A DNA stretch of 64,000 bases from Gnetum montanum (taxonomy: Eukaryota; Streptophyta; Gnetopsida; Gnetales; Gnetaceae): assembly GCA_015680685.1 (NCBI GenBank), contig MNCI01029592.1, positions 8,555 through 72,554 on the forward strand, read 5' to 3'. The position numbers and the translations under genes were made by a program. Position 1 is the stretch's first letter, and each line of letters begins with the position of its first letter. This document shows positions 22,951-36,339 of this stretch, piece by piece. The notes under the pieces are model-generated. The model had not been told where the DNA came from, did no database searches, and saw only the letters and a list, made by a program, of their open reading frames with translations.

Positions 22951-25453
22951 GGTTTTGTGGGGCATACCAAGGTATATCAAAATGTCTTTTTCATTGGATA
23001 CTAGTTTACTATGTCATTTTATACAAACACATGCTAACATTGATTTCATGGAGAACTTCCATAGTTTGCAAACAGGCTTCGTGGACTGCATCTTCATGTT
23101 CACGTATTATACTGTTTAGCTTATTCATCCTCTTTATGTTTTTAATCAAAACAAATGTATATATGCTTCGCTAACATTTCATCATTCCACTTGTGTTTTT
23201 CTGGATTTCTAATAGTGCTAATATCGTTTGCCATTTTCTTGTCAGGGTATGGATTCCATGAGGATGTCTTGATGGTACGCCTTCTATCAAGCTTTTTGTT
23301 ATCCTTGATGTATTTTAGAATCAAATATGAAGTTCATGAAGTGTCATATACATTTAAAAAAATCAGGGGGAAATACATTGATGAATCCACCTTGAAATTT
23401 AAGCAGGGTGGTAATTTTGTTCAGCTTGTTAGAAACTAATGTTACGTTTATTATGCTTTTTCTTGATACTGCAGGAAGGTGTGTAGGCAGCATATGGCTT
23501 GCTAGGGCAAAGGCAAGATACTTTGTCATTCAAGAAGCAAATGCTATTGTCATGGAGTGATGCTGGCGCTCGCCTGCTAGTGACTGCTTTCTTCAAACAG
23601 TTTGTTAAAGCAGGTTACATAATGTAAGTAAACAATAGAAGATACATATAGCTGCACTTTTGTATAAAATTATATAAAACACTTTTGATATTTCAGCATC
23701 CAGAGGATACTTTGAAGGAATCCCAATTTAAAGAGCTGCATTCCTTGATTGACAAAGTGAGTTTGTCGTAGCCTTCGAAAGGCAACTGTCTGGAGTCTCT
23801 TTTATCATTTGTTTACCTGAAAATACTTTAAAAATACCCATTCTGTTATCCGACTGTGAAGCATCAGAGACCAGAAAAAGTCGTTGTTTAAAATTGTAAT
23901 CCAGGCTCACATTGAAAGTCACCATGAAGTACGAGACATTGGTTGTGGCTGGAGAAGCTTAGCCATAGAAACTGTAAAGAAAACTGGATGCAAATACACT
24001 GGTATCACCTTGTCAAAAGAGCAGCTCAAACTGGCTCGAGAGAGTCAAGGCAGCTGGTCTTGAGGTGAATATTTCATCAAACCATTATCCTAAAATCAAA
24101 TTTCTGGTTTTCTTTACAATCAAACATTAAGACGTGATTTAACGCTATATGGGTATTTTACCTTTGGACCACCAGGACCGTATTTCTCGGCATCTGATGG
24201 ATTACAGAGAGTCCCTGGTTACTGCAGGTTTAACAGAATCATGTCATGGTAAAATCTCGGCAGTAAAAGGCACCTCTCATTATGAGGATTTTTAGTTTAT
24301 ATTTGGCAATTTATCAAAGGTCTCTATCCTTCCCTGTAGTGAGATGCTGGAGCACGTGGGTGATGAATATTTTGAAGAATTTCTCAGATCATATGACCAC
24401 CTTCTGGCAGAGGATGGTCTTCTAGTCTTACAGGTTTGCCATAAATATTTAATTCTCCTGTTTCCGAAAATGTGAGCCATCTTTTTCTAAGAATGGTATG
24501 AAATTCTACCTGGAGCCTGGATCTTGCTCAGAGTTCTGATCATCAGTTTAACTAATAATTTAATATGAAATAAAAACTTAATTCAAGATGAGTAATATTT
24601 GTTTGTGCTTTACAGTTCACCTCTATGCCGGATCAAAGATACGAAGAACACAAAAAAAGCTCAGATTTCCTGAGGAAGTACATATTCCCTGGGGGATGCC
24701 TGCCTTCCTTCAGCAGGCTTAGCACATCCATGGCTAACGGATCAACTTTCAAGTAAGCTAAGATTTAACTCCTCTCAAAATTAAACACTCTACTCTATAA
24801 TAACCCACAACCGCTAATTTAAATTAAAATGGAAACCAAAACTGAAATTTTATTAGGTTGCAGCATTGAGCACGTGGAGAATATCGGCCCTCACTATGCT
24901 CTGACTCTCTTGCATTGGCGGAAAAACTTGCTCAGCCATATCAGGTGAGACAGCTAACATCATACATATATATATCCTCTCCAATTCATGGAAAAATTTA
25001 AAGCTGTACCAGATGTACTTTTGGTAGGAGTTACTGATTTAAATATCAGCAAAACTGCCTTCATTTCTATGCTGTAAAATAAACCCCAACTGCATCTGTT
25101 TTATGTGATAATTGAACAGCGAATTGAAGAAACTTGGGTACAATGACAAGTTCATCAGAACATGGGAATACTACTTTGTGTACTGCGCCTCCGGATTCAA
25201 GTCCCTGACCTTGCATGACTACCAAGTAGCTTATTTCTCACGACATTATTTTTATCAAAAGAGAATAATCTCAAACATAAAGAAAATATTGCAAAATTTT
25301 CATAAACGTTATACAACTATACTAACCTGGTTTGATTCAAATCGCAATTATTTGCAGGTTGTGCACTCTCGCCCTGGAAAAGGACAAGCTTGGTGGAAAG
25401 GAGACCGTTCCTACACCTGCGTTTCTCAGCCTGCTAATCTGCTGGAAATCTAG
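22951..25453 (+). pseudogene. Cyclopropane-fatty-acid synthase pseudogene, methyltransferase half (copy 1, 3' part)
   Basis: The exon cut at 12736 resumes at 22951-22971, completing GKRGIWFCGAYQG in frame across the insertion. Further exons are 23246-23274, 23475-23623, 23697-23756, 23905-24064, 24176-24248, 24340-24433, 24616-24752, 24864-24944, 25121-25225 and 25358-25453 (stop TAG). Visible motifs are the SAM-binding DIGCGWRSLAIE, YTGITLSKEQL, CEMLEHVGDEYFEEF, YIFPGGCLPS, IEHVENIGPHYALTL and the C-terminal IRTWEYYF.YCASGFK. Defects: TAG at 23484-23486 (copy 2 has CAG), a 2-bp loss in a GAGAGA run near 24045, a 1-bp shift near 24220, and loss of the exons that link the two halves (present in copy 2) between 23623 and 23697. 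The C-terminal coding part is well kept. Confidence 0.85.
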
Positions 25454-26440
25454 ACTCTCCATCTTCCTTCCAGTTTCATGAAATCCAAGAGCGTCTACAC
25501 ATAAATAAATAAATATCGATCACAGTTTCATGGTGTTTGATATGTTTTATGTTTCAGGAGTTGGATGTAGAAAAATAAAAAGAAGTGTCCAATGTAGTCT
25601 TGTTTATTTTATCATCTCCGTAATGGTATGGGTATTTGAACATTGCTTTCTAGTATCTGTAGACATCAGATGACTCAGTTTGATCTGAAAGCAAGTAAAT
25701 TTTCATCACCGCGTATGTTATAAATGTCTGGTTCATCCCATTTTCCCATGCAATATAGGGTTTGTCAAGTACAAGCCTATAAATGACAGGTTTTAACACT
25801 TCACGTTTTAAAAAAGGCTTCAGAATGAAACGGTAATCTATATGCTTTATGCTCTATTTGTGTGGACCTGCATTTCATCAATAACTTTCTTTGAGGGATG
25901 TAATATAGCTTAACATATAGAACTTAATAGAATATAACAATGTCAATTATCATAGTGAAAGGGTCGAGTGGTTTATGACTTTAGTCATAGTCTTACACAC
26001 TATTAAGTTATAAGATAAAAAAGTATTTAGCATCTTTGGTAAATGCATCTTCTTTTAAATAGCCATGAGCATAAATTAATTCGACCTAATGCAATGTATG
26101 GACTTGTTAAATCTTTATCCAAGAGTTTTAAAGTTTGTTTTCTTAAGTTATTCATTAAAAAACTTTGTATTTTTTCCCTCATTGCAATGAGGTATTGTTC
26201 AGTTAGTTAGAATATATATCTTGTGGTTTGTAAGTCATTGGCTTAATTCTTAAGGGTGTCTAGATCTGACACACCATGATAAATTATTTAACTTGCACAT
26301 TCTATTTAATTTCTAGAATATATATCTTGTGGTTTGTAAGTCATTGGCTTAATTCTTAAGGGTGTCTAGATCTGACACACCATGATAAATTATTTAACTT
26401 GCACATTCTATTTAATTTCTAGAAGGAAAATGAATAAAAA
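25454..26440. other. Intergenic spacer between the two synthase copies; no gene seen
   Basis: AT-rich. AATAAATAAATAAATA at about 25502 may be the old poly(A) signal region of copy 1. It ends with the perfect tandem duplication at 26210-26421. Confidence 0.5.
26210..26421. repeat. Perfect 106-bp tandem duplication
   Basis: Bases 26210-26315 are repeated without a difference at 26316-26421 (GAATATATATCTTGTGG...TTAATTTCTA). It lies just before the start of synthase copy 2. It is either very recent or an assembly duplication. Confidence 0.9.
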
Positions 26441-29400
26441 ACAAAACAGTAAATATGCAGTGTACATATGTTTCCTAAATTTTCATTATTCCATTGAAAA
26501 GGTTCTGGATTTGCACTGGGCTAATCTCCTTTGGACTTTCTTTTGGCAGGGTATGGGTCCCCATGAGGATATCTTGATGGTATATATTCTATCAAGCATT
26601 TGGTCAATGCTTAATTTTATTTCAAAAGGAAATATAAAATTCATGATAAGTAGTATACATTTAGATTTCAGAACAATTAATTTGAAATACATTGATGAAT
26701 CAAGCCTGGTGACAAATTTTTTCAGCTCGTTAGAAGCCAATGTTTTGTACATTCTGCATTGTTTTAATGCAGGAAGGTGTGCAGGTATCATACAACTTTG
26801 CTAGGGGAAAGCCAAGTTACTCTGTTCTTCAAGAAGAAAACTCATTGTCATAGAGTGAAGTTGGGGCACGCTTTGTAGTGCTTTCTTTCTTTAAACAGTT
26901 TGTCAAAACAGGTTGTTTAATGGAAGTAGACCACATAAACTAAATTTACCTAAGCTAGACTATAAATTTATGTTAGCATAAAGAGATAGATGTCGGATTT
27001 GTGAAGTTAAGAATTGAGCAGAGTGATGGAGAAAAGCTTAAATGACTTGTGCCAGCAAGAATAACCAGTGGTGTTGCCTTGAAACATATCCCGGCAAAAT
27101 TTGATGATAGATTACAAGAAGATGGAGGTGCCATCATACAGTGTCAAAGGAACATTGAAGAATGCAACAGATAATCGATTCTTCAAGAAGGTATTGATTA
27201 TGCTTTGTGTTGAGTTCTACAAAATATTTGTTTTATGGTAAGTAAAGGAGGAATCTTTTCCTTCTCTGATCAAAATTTATAAATTATAAATGGATAAACG
27301 AGTATCGTCTTTAATGCAAAACTCTTTGAATTTCTTTCATGTAGATGGTGACGAGCAAATATTGGTTTGGCACATGCATACATTGATGGAGATTTTATAT
27401 TTCTAGACAAGGAAGAGGGTCTTCCAAATCGTCTATTGGTACATAAAACTTGGAAGTCTATCATGTTAACTTTTTTTTGTGTATTATTTCTTTTTACCCA
27501 AGATGTGTCCTGAGCATTGTAAGATTATATTACTAAATCATGCAGGTTTTTATTGCAAAGAGGGATATTACTTATACAATAAAGAAATAGCAAGGAAGAT
27601 AATTTTGTGCGTTATTTATGATACTAGCCTTCGTAAGTAGCAATAAAAAGCTTAAATTCTTATAACATTTGTTTGAAAACCAGTGACAATGTACCTGTTG
27701 CCCCTTTGTAGGAAGTGGTGGGCACCAGTTGTTCCGAATTCACTGTACTAGTCTACCTTGATGTTCCTGCGGCATGTGTTCAGGGAGAACAGTCTCACAC
27801 AAGCTCAAAGAAAAACCTCGCAGGATTATGATCTGGTTTGTTTGATGCACTAGGCTTTGGTTTACCAGAGTTGCGTAATGTTCCTGATTCTGAAATGCCT
27901 TCTATGTACCTGATTATCAAGTTATCCTTAATATAAGGAGCCTAGTGTTGACTTCTTGTTTTCTGTTAGTTTGAAATTATAACTAGTCTTCTTATGTTAA
28001 CATCTAGAAACTTAGAGAGTAATGTTGATTAAATGCTTCCTTGGACTGGATGCAATTATATCAGTTAGTTTGTCCACTTGTTTGTGGTCTACCTATCAAT
28101 TTGAATATTCAATGAAATCTACTGTATCTTCTAAGCAGCCAGCAATTAAACATGAATGATTAACAAAGCTTCCATTTTATTTAATGCAGAGCAATGTTTT
28201 TGTCTCCCTCCTCCTTGGCGAGACAATGGCTTACTCGTGGACTTTTCACTCTAAGTTTCAGTTAGCTGCAGAATTTCTATGATCATGTTCATCATCAAAA
28301 GGTATACACTGATATTGTAATTCTATTGACATTTCAGCATCCAGGCGAATCTTTGAAGGAAGCCCAACTTAAAAGCTGCATTCTTTGATTGACAAAGTGA
28401 GTTTGCCATGGCCTTCTTAAGGAAGCTTTCAGAGCTTTTGCCATGGAATTTAACGCTATATGGGTATTTTACCTTTGGACAACCAGGATCATATCTCGCT
28501 GCATCTGATGGATTATAGAGAAGTCCTTAGTTACCGCAGGTACAATAGAATCATTTCATCGTAAGATCTCAGCGCAAAAGAATATTTTTTATTATAAAGG
28601 TTTTTATTTTATATTTTGGCAACTTATCAAATGTGTGCAACACATCCTTCTCTGCAGTGAGATGCTGGAGCATATGGTCGAAGAATATTTTGAAGAGTTT
28701 TTCAAAACATCGGACCGTCTTCTGATAGAGGATGGTTTAATGGTTTTGCAGGTTTGTCACAAGATGATAAAATAATTTAGTTATTCCTTTTTGAAAATCT
28801 GTTTGCTCCACCTAGAAACGGTATCGTGCCAGAGTTCTAATCAGTTCAGTTAATGTGTATAGATTAATTCAAAATGAGGGTTACTGTTTTGCACACTGCA
28901 GTTCATCTCTATGCTTGATCAGGGATACGAAGCATACAATAAATCTTATTCCCAGGTGGATGCCTGCCTTCTTTCAGCAGGATTACCACAGCCATGGCCA
29001 ATGGATCAACTTTCAAGTAATGTTAGAGTCAACAACCCCTCTCAAAATTAATTCCTCTGCAATAATCCAAACTACTAATTTAAATTAAAATTATGTTGCA
29101 GTGTTGAGATTCAAACCCCTCTCAAAACTTACTTCTCTTTAAATGTCTAGAACAAATGCTAATTCAAATTGACATTGTCAATGTCAGTACTGAACATGCG
29201 GAGAATATTGCCCCTAACTATTCTCTAACTAATCTGCATGGGAGGTAAAACTTAGCAAGAAAGGTCAGAGGACATAACTTCTTAGTCGCGTGGTAAAATT
29301 TAAAATTGCAACTACAACTACTCACTCCTGTGGTGTCATTTAGAGCAGTAATGTAGTTTGCTTTAATTTTAAATAGTAAAAGAGAACTCATGTAACCCGG

Positions 29401-29820
29401 ATTGTTGGGACAAAGGTAAAATGACGAAGAAGAAGGCAATTTGTCCATTTTTTGGTGGACCAGTATCCCTGACGGCAGCATAATGTGAACAGTGAATTGA
29501 AAAAACTTGGATACAATGACATGCTAATTAGAACATGGAAATAGTAACTACTTATACGTGTGCTGCGTATCCGGAAGTCTCTGACCTTGCACGTCTACCA
29601 GGTCCCTTGTTTCTCATTGGAATAATTGAAAAAGTTAATAATAGCTCACCACCGGAGAGGAATCTAAATTCGAAACAAGTTTAACTCTTGTCTATTTCAT
29701 CCCTCGCCCCTGAAGAATCTACTTAGGGTAAACCTGATGTGATTCCATAGCACATTTATTTGCAGGTTACATTGTGTACTCTCAAAGAGTGGTGGAAGGG
29801 AGATTGTTCTAAGGTTGCAT
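26440..29820 (+). pseudogene. Cyclopropane-fatty-acid synthase pseudogene, partial tandem copy 2
   Basis: Homology to copy 1 starts in the intron before the YGFHED exon. Exon remnants are: about 26550-26579 (1 bp longer than copy 1, a frameshift); about 26773-26925; about 27120-27202 (SVKGTLKNATDNRFFKK); about 27345-27438 (NIGLAHAYIDGDFIFLDKEE); about 27713-27836 (FLRHVFRENSLTQAQRK); about 28191-28270 (LLLGETMAYSW); 28339-28398; 28488-28560; about 28658-28751 (EMLEHMVEEYFEEF); about 28902-29017; about 29188-29260; about 29492-29602 (ELKKLGYNDMLIRTWK); and about 29765-29810. It has stops and frameshifts in several exons and lacks the SAM-motif exon (DIGCGW) that copy 1 keeps. It does keep the linker exons that copy 1 lost. 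Non-functional. Confidence 0.8.
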
Positions 29821-30717
29821 TGCGCTACTCAATTTTTTTTTTAAAATCCAGGAGCGAATTAATAAAGTTAAATTATATCCAATAAGCTTACCTCCTTGCT
29901 CTGCTAAAACTTCCGCGACTCTTGCCTCCCATGGTGCAGCAAAATTGACTCAGGAAGTTCCCTTCTCCTATAACATGGTCATCGAAGGCCCTTTTGTAAC
30001 CGGCAATGGGATGGTAGTTGAAATGGCAATCTGTTCTCGACGAGTCATTTACAAACTATTGAAGGACTTCTATGTGGAATCCCTCATTTTACATCGGACG
30101 GTTTTGTGCCTTGGGTTAGAGTAAAATACCTTTAAAAAAAAAATTAACACAAATTAGATAAACTTTGTAAATTAGATTATTGATAGGTTTATATTATTAA
30201 ATTTTCTTTGATCTGTTATTAAACTAGGTCAAACTATGCTGGGCTCATTATATTGAAAATGTGTTTGAATTTTATGCTATATGTTAGCTTATTAGTAAAT
30301 TATTAGCTTAGCAATAAGAGTTTTAGCTTAGCAACCTCAAGTCAAAAGTTCAATTCCTTTGAGCAACATTGAATTATAAATTTTTAAAAACAAATTTCAT
30401 AAAAGGAATTCTGAAATTGGTCGAATAGATTGAAGAGATCTCAAGTGACCAAAGTAAACAATGAAACTTAGTAACTCTATAATTCATAGCAAGATTTATA
30501 TATATATATATATATATATATATGGTCATCCATCACTAAGAGGGTTATATATATATATATAAGGTCATCCATCACCAAGAGGGTTAAGCATTTGGATCAT
30601 CACCTAAATATGAGTTGTAGTTAATTTTTATAGTATTAATTTCTTTTGGTTTTGGATGCTCAAGAATGGGAAGCTTTTAGTTTTTGTTGCTATTTGTTAT
30701 TTATTGTTGATTGATGT
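29821..30717. other. Spacer with (TA)n microsatellites; no gene seen
   Basis: (TA)n runs at about 30497-30523 and 30545-30561 are each followed by nearly the same 24-bp segment (GGTCATCCATCACYAAGAGG). The segment 29880-30120 has higher GC, but I recognise nothing in it. Target duplication GATGT of element B is at 30713-30717. Confidence 0.6.
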
Positions 30718-31624
30718 TGATCAGTGGCGAGGTGCCCCTACACTTAACCATACGAACACGAGTGTTTTACGCATGATTTGGTCGAACTCCGCAGACGGGT
30801 TAGTTGTGGTATCCAGATAGTTACTTGTTGATTGTAGTTTGCTATTTTCCCACCTGAACTAGTATTTGCTTTGTCACGTATGGTTTAGTCCAAAGTGAGG
30901 TGTATGATGTGTTCTTAAATTAATGCTACTCCTACTAGAGGCAATGGAAAATAATCTTAGCTAAGCTAGGAGGAAAAGGGAGAGAGAGTTATGTTAAGAG
31001 GAAATAGGGGAAGGGAATCTAAACTAGCTTAAGTGCGATAAACATCTGTTCTTTAATCATTCGTACACATCTTGGACCTCGTGCACGACTACTATTGGGA
31101 TTACCAAGCATAGATGCTAGGTACGCTACTGGGTTACTAAGTACTCATACTTGAATGCTCGTGATTAAGTCATACTTATTCCGCATTTAAGGAATATAGG
31201 GTGAAGAGATATTAACTACAAAAACAATAAATAACAATAACAATTAAATAATTAAACTAAGTGAATGCTGCAATGATGAAGTAATCTCGATCTTTATTGC
31301 CGGTCATGTGTGTGTCCAAGTATGTCACACTTAAATAAAGGATGTCGTATGGTTATAATCATCACACTGTGGGCATGCATTGGGAGAAAAGAGTTGAGAG
31401 GAAAAAGTGACAAAAAGATGCTACTCTAACACCAAACTGACTCACTAAAAATTGATTCCCAAAAGACTCCCCTTCTCATGTGCCTACATGTGTATTTATA
31501 GGCCCATGCAGGAGTCGTAATATCGTGTATCCAATATCATTGTTGGGTGCGATATCGCGTACCCAATATCGTGTACCCTATATCGTGGGTCTGATATCGT
31601 TACCAGATGAATCATGATTCATCA
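30718..31624 (-). repeat. 3' LTR of element B
   Basis: 907 bp. In element orientation it starts TGATGAATCATGATT and ends GCCACTGATCA. Promoter module: GATATC-type repeats at about 31517-31600, then CTATAAATACAC at about 31494-31505. Confidence 0.8.
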
Positions 31625-31634
31625 TATCCCCACA
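31625..31634 (-). other. Element B polypurine tract
   Basis: The minus strand reads TGTGGGGATA immediately before TGATGAATC. The matching place in A reads TTATGGTGGTA. Confidence 0.6.
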
Positions 31635-31817
31635 ACTGAATGAAAACTCGTCCTTGAGTCAAAATGAGAACAAGCCCCATTGATTACACAGTGGACAGGT
31701 ATGGGATTATTGACTAACAGGGAATTTATTCATGCTACAGTGCAGAATTCAATAGAACAAAATTGGGACACAACACGAAAAATGCAAAATTTTCAAAATT
31801 ATAAAATTGGATGGAAC

Positions 31818-34618
31818 TCATGTGGTTCCTGGTTGCGGTGGCTTCTCCATAGGTTGCTTCCTCTTGTCTTGTGCTCCAGGTTTTGGGATTTGATGGTGTT
31901 GAAGTAGTGCCTGGAGCTTTTCCTCTTCAGTCTAGGGATCCTGTGCTATCCATGTTGATGCTCCAATGTTTGATGGAGTCGACACCTCCCATGGGCACGG
32001 TAGTTGCGGAAACATTTTGTTTGCTTTGACGTATTAGGTTGCAAACAATTGTCGTTTCTCCTCGTAGGCTCTGGCTTTGTCCCTATATTCCTCAAAATCT
32101 GGAAGCTGTCGAGCCAAGTCTATTGCGACATCCTTTTGTCCTTGGTAGCTTGCTTTACCACCTCTAATTCAGAATTTGCGACTTCCAACTTTTGCAATGT
32201 TTTCTTGTGTTCTGCAAATTCTGCTTCATACTTGGTGTAAGTGGTGGCTACCTATTTCTCGAGCTCTATCCTTGGGCACCCTACTGTCAACATGGCTAGA
32301 TTGGCATACCGTAGGTTTGCCAACTCCATGTACTCTGTAAGATCCTGAATCTGCAAGTCCTAGCTCTTAAGTTCCACCTGGTGGGCAAATGCATATGTGT
32401 CCAATATGGCCTGCCAATCAGTGGGTTGAGCACTAAAAGCGTTGATGTGGGCCTTGGCCATATGGATCTCCTTCTTGATGATTTGTTTGTACATTCCCAC
32501 TTGGTCTCAGAAGTGCTATTTTAGCTTTTCGTGGGTCTTGGCCTCGTTCTACCATGCGCTTATTTCGATGGTCGTCTTCTGACGGATGGCACATACCTCC
32601 TTCATTGAGAGGGTTCAAATTTTTCTGGCCAAATGGTTCATGTCCTGGTTGACCATGATCATTTGTTCTCGCAGCCGTTGAAAATGTTCTTCGAGAACAT
32701 TTTTTTGTTTCTCCACAAAGGTCAACCGAAGATTGTCAGCAACAAGCTATTTGTTTTCTTCTTGTAAGGTCTTGAGAGCCTTAGTGTGTGTGTAGGTTTG
32801 CACTTGTGCCATGGAGGCATCCTAGTTGGCCTTCTCTTTTTCTTTCACCACCCTTTTATTTTCCGCTAGCAATTTGTTGAGTTGCTCAGTGTTGAAGGTG
32901 TCCAACTAGTCTGTGAGAACAAATTGAGAGGGATCCCTCTGTGCAGCTTGTAGGGTTATGAGCCTTTCTTGTAGTCTTGCCACTTCTGCTTTTGCATGCT
33001 CGACCCTTATTTTTGTCATCACCAGCTTTCCTTTAACGAAGATGAGGTCTGATTGTGCTACTATAACATCCTGTGGGATGTCAAACAAGGATGTCATCAA
33101 CTACCCTGTTTGCAACAATCGATCAAGCACATCCTCATGTTCCGCAGGAGTCATTGAGGGACCGGCCAAAGTTTGAGCATCCCGTGCTCCTGTAAAATCT
33201 ACTAGTGGCACAACAGGGACATTAAAAGATTCCTTGATGTGGTCTGTAACCACCTCTGCGGCTCTCGTTGCGGCTTGGTGTTGCATGACCATAACTGTGG
33301 CCCCTTCACTAGTCTCCAATTGCACCTAAAAGGATGCAGCATTCCTTGAAATTTGTTATGACCAATAACTCTCCTCTCCTTCTGTCTAAATGGACACCTT
33401 GCCCCGTGCACGATCTATAAAGACAGTGGACCGTATAGTATCATCAATGACGCAAAAGAGATTTGCATCATCATGACTTCCCTAGCTGACCGTCTCAGCG
33501 ATGACCTTGAGATGGCTCATTGACGGTTGGTAGTTCTACGACGGTGGTGGTGGTTGATCTTGCTGGCTCGTGCTAGGCCTTGCTTCTTGTTGTTGACTAG
33601 GTCTCGTGTTTGGAGGTTGGTTGGGCCTTGCAAGTTGAGTTGCAGTGGGCCCCACCATCTGTTCTTGCTCTTGTTTTGGCTCCAACGTCTCACCAGCAAT
33701 TTTCCTTGCAGCTAGTGGTTTTAGCAGTTCAGTGTATGAAGCATTTTGGGCTTTCCAGAGGACATCATTGGTGTATCCTCGAATACCAGCACGCTTGCAC
33801 AGCTTCCTAATGAGACAAGGGAAAGGCAACGTAAACTTCCCTGTCTTGCATTCTTCAAACTGCCTTAAGATCTCCATGAAATATAGATGAGGTAGGTTAG
33901 CATTAACCTTTTCCATCAATATCGCACTTCCTCTTGCTGCATATGTTGAAATTCTATTTAGTCCTTTTGTGGGGAAGATGTGATAAGTTCCAATTTTAAA
34001 GTAGATTTTCTCTTCCAAAATTAACTCTCCATAGGTCTTATCTTCTTTACCATATGCCCTGTCTAACTAAACCCATCGCTCATTAGCATCAAAGCGAGTA
34101 GAAAGATGAGCAACCTTTAGCCCTATATTCAGAAGGTTTAACACTTCCGAAATGGCTTGGACGGAGAAATCAACAGATACACCACAAATGTTAGATGTGG
34201 TGCCTTCTTCTTTATTGTGCTAAAATTGGTATGTTTCTCCTAAGTACTAGGCTCCACTTTCGGAGAGGATAGGCCATAATGGAGACCCCTTGAGGTGGTC
34301 CCTAACGGCCTCAGGAGTGAATTCTGTGAAAGGTCTGAAGTTCAATTTCATGATCACTACAATTGATGTAGACCTTTCACGGATGGCTTAGACACATTTT
34401 GAGGGCAACGTGAGATGTTGTCCCTGTTCAGGCGCTACAGTAGCTCCTCCCTCTACCTGTCTCGATTGTACAGTGGCAGGGCCTTCTTCTTGATGGATAC
34501 TAAACGATTGTTCCTCCTGCTCTATGTGTTGTTCAGTAGGCATCTATCCCTTACCTCTCCTGGGTTGCTTAAACACACCTTGAGAGGGACCTTCTTGTTG
34601 TGCACGCTTTAGGACCAT
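31818..34618 (-). pseudogene. Element B ORF2: globular domain plus long coiled coil, unknown function
   Basis: About 930 codons from ATG at 34616-34618 to TGA at 31818-31820, with scattered stops and shifts. The order is: a Gln/Ser-rich start; a region with LKGSPLWPILSESGA; a conserved globular block (KIYFKIGTYHIFPTKGLNR, AARGSAILMEKVNANLPHLY, LPFPCLIRKLCKRAGI; about 34018-33760); a Pro/Gln-rich linker; then a long Glu/Lys/Gln-rich coiled coil (about 33100-31900). The globular block resembles the putative plant transposon protein domain seen in plant repeat ORFs (LPFPsLItrLC-type ending). That is my pattern judgement, not a search. The ATG follows a TGATTGCAG splice-acceptor-like sequence also present in A. 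Not Gag and not Pol. Confidence 0.6.
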
Positions 34619-35104
34619 CTGCAATCACACGGGGGCCAATCATTAGTAAGGTTGCTTACCAAAGTTAAGTTATATCTTACATCCTGCCTTAATGAGTTTA
34701 TTCTGATTCCCTGTGATTTTAAAGTTAGGAAAGTGTCCCTAAAAGATTTTAATATTTGATCTACTTTACATAGGTGGTTTCAAAGTTTAGTTTCCTAGAT
34801 AAGGAGATGTAATTGTTTTTGGTACATGTTCATTATTTTTATAACTAATTACCCTTGATAGTGTCCTTCGGGCAATGACAAATTTCAAAAATTTATGCGC
34901 AATTTGGCATGTACCCCTCCCCCATGACTAAGCTGAACACTCTGGGTTCAAGTAAGTTCAGACAGAATGAAAATTGGAGCACCAGCGAGTGAGTTATGAT
35001 GATCAAAGCAAGAGATGTGCAATTGCAAATCGTAGAAGAAAATTTGAAAAACTTGCCCTGCGTGAATAGTTACAAATGATGTTGACAGGCATGGGGAGTC
35101 CATG

Positions 35105-35164
35105 TATATATATTTTTTAAGGATGCGATATCGCGTATCCACTAGCGGGGACCCGATATCGCAT
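35105..35164 (-). promoter_or_regulatory. Internal promoter-like module upstream of ORF2 (element B)
   Basis: The minus strand has two palindromic units (GATGCGATATCGGG and GCGATATCGCATCC, 35123-35164), and then TATATATAC at 35104-35112. This is the LTR order (GATATC cluster, then TATA) repeated about 0.5 kb upstream of ORF2. Element A has the counterpart at 54739-54828. Confidence 0.5.
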
Positions 35165-36174
35165 CCTATCGAAAATAGGGCACTTGAAAATTTTACCAAA
35201 TTTTAAAATTTTTTTAAATTTTTTGAAACTCCAAGGTATAAACTGAGGATGTGTAGGTCAATGTGAATAGGTCTAGGGTAATACAAACTAGTCCTGAAGG
35301 CACAAAGAGTGTAATGGTGTAAAATCTAACAATGAAAATCATGAGGAGTAGGGGAAAAAGGACATGTGTTAGCTCATAGGAATGATTGAACCAAAAGGAT
35401 AATAAGGGAAAGAAGAATGTTGGTAATACTTAGAGGGTATTGAATGATGTGCGAGAGATGTGTTATAAGTGTAAATTACAAAGGTTGTGCAAGTGGATCC
35501 TCCCCAAAGCAGGTTCCAACCTATAATGCCCTTGCATAACCACACCTTAAAATGTCTATAGGCACTAGAAGGGTTAAATGCAATCTACACCAATTTCACA
35601 AAACACACACATGTAAATATCATAGCGATGAGAGGTGAATTCCATGCTACCCAAGTCACAAGTCCCAATTGCACAAACAACGAGGTGAGGTGAATTGTAG
35701 AAGGGATTGCAGAGAGTGGGACATGAGGTAACAAACTCTGGGCACAATGAATCTTGAGTGTAGGACATGATTAATGTGTCATTCGCCCGTCGCTCCAAAA
35801 TCAAGACCAAGTCCATTCCTCCGATTAGTGACATCGCATTGTTTCATCCCATGATGGACAACCATAAGAGTATCATGACAGCAAGGCATACGATCACTTG
35901 GCCTTTCATTCAAGGGATGAGTGATTTTTGCTTTGTGGCACACATGTTTTTCTTTTTCAAGTATTGCTTAATCCAGAGAAGTCTCCTACCTTCAAGCATG
36001 GGTGCATGTCTTTCTAGTGGGATAGCATTATTTTTTTCTAGTTGAGTGCCTTTTGATTACTCTTACTTCCATTTTTTGTTAGATCTACAAGGATCTTAGT
36101 ACGACCAAGCTGCATGATAACTCCCACAGATGCCACCAAAGAGAATCCACAAGTCCCCTTGATGTCACACCCTG

Positions 36175-36252
36175 NNNNNNNNNNNNNNNNNNNNNNNNNN
36201 NNNNNNNNNNNNNNNNNNNNNNNNNNNNNNNNNNNNNNNNNNNNNNNNNNNN
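36175..36252. other. Assembly gap (78 Ns)
   Basis: Lies in the gag-ORF2 spacer. Element A has about 310 bp in the corresponding interval, including a strong inverted repeat, so the gap size is probably underestimated. Confidence 0.95.
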
Positions 36253-36339
36253 ACAATAAGTTGAAAAGTGAAAAACTGAAAAACAAAAAATTTTAAAATT
36301 AAAGAAAATAAAAAATATTTATTAATCCTGCTTGTTATT

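Noticed and set aside
11131-25453. Functional cyclopropane synthase gene with a very long intron
   Set aside because: Element C lies inside an exon with a target duplication rather than between splice sites, and the exons carry TGA, TGA and TAG stops, two frameshifts and missing exons.
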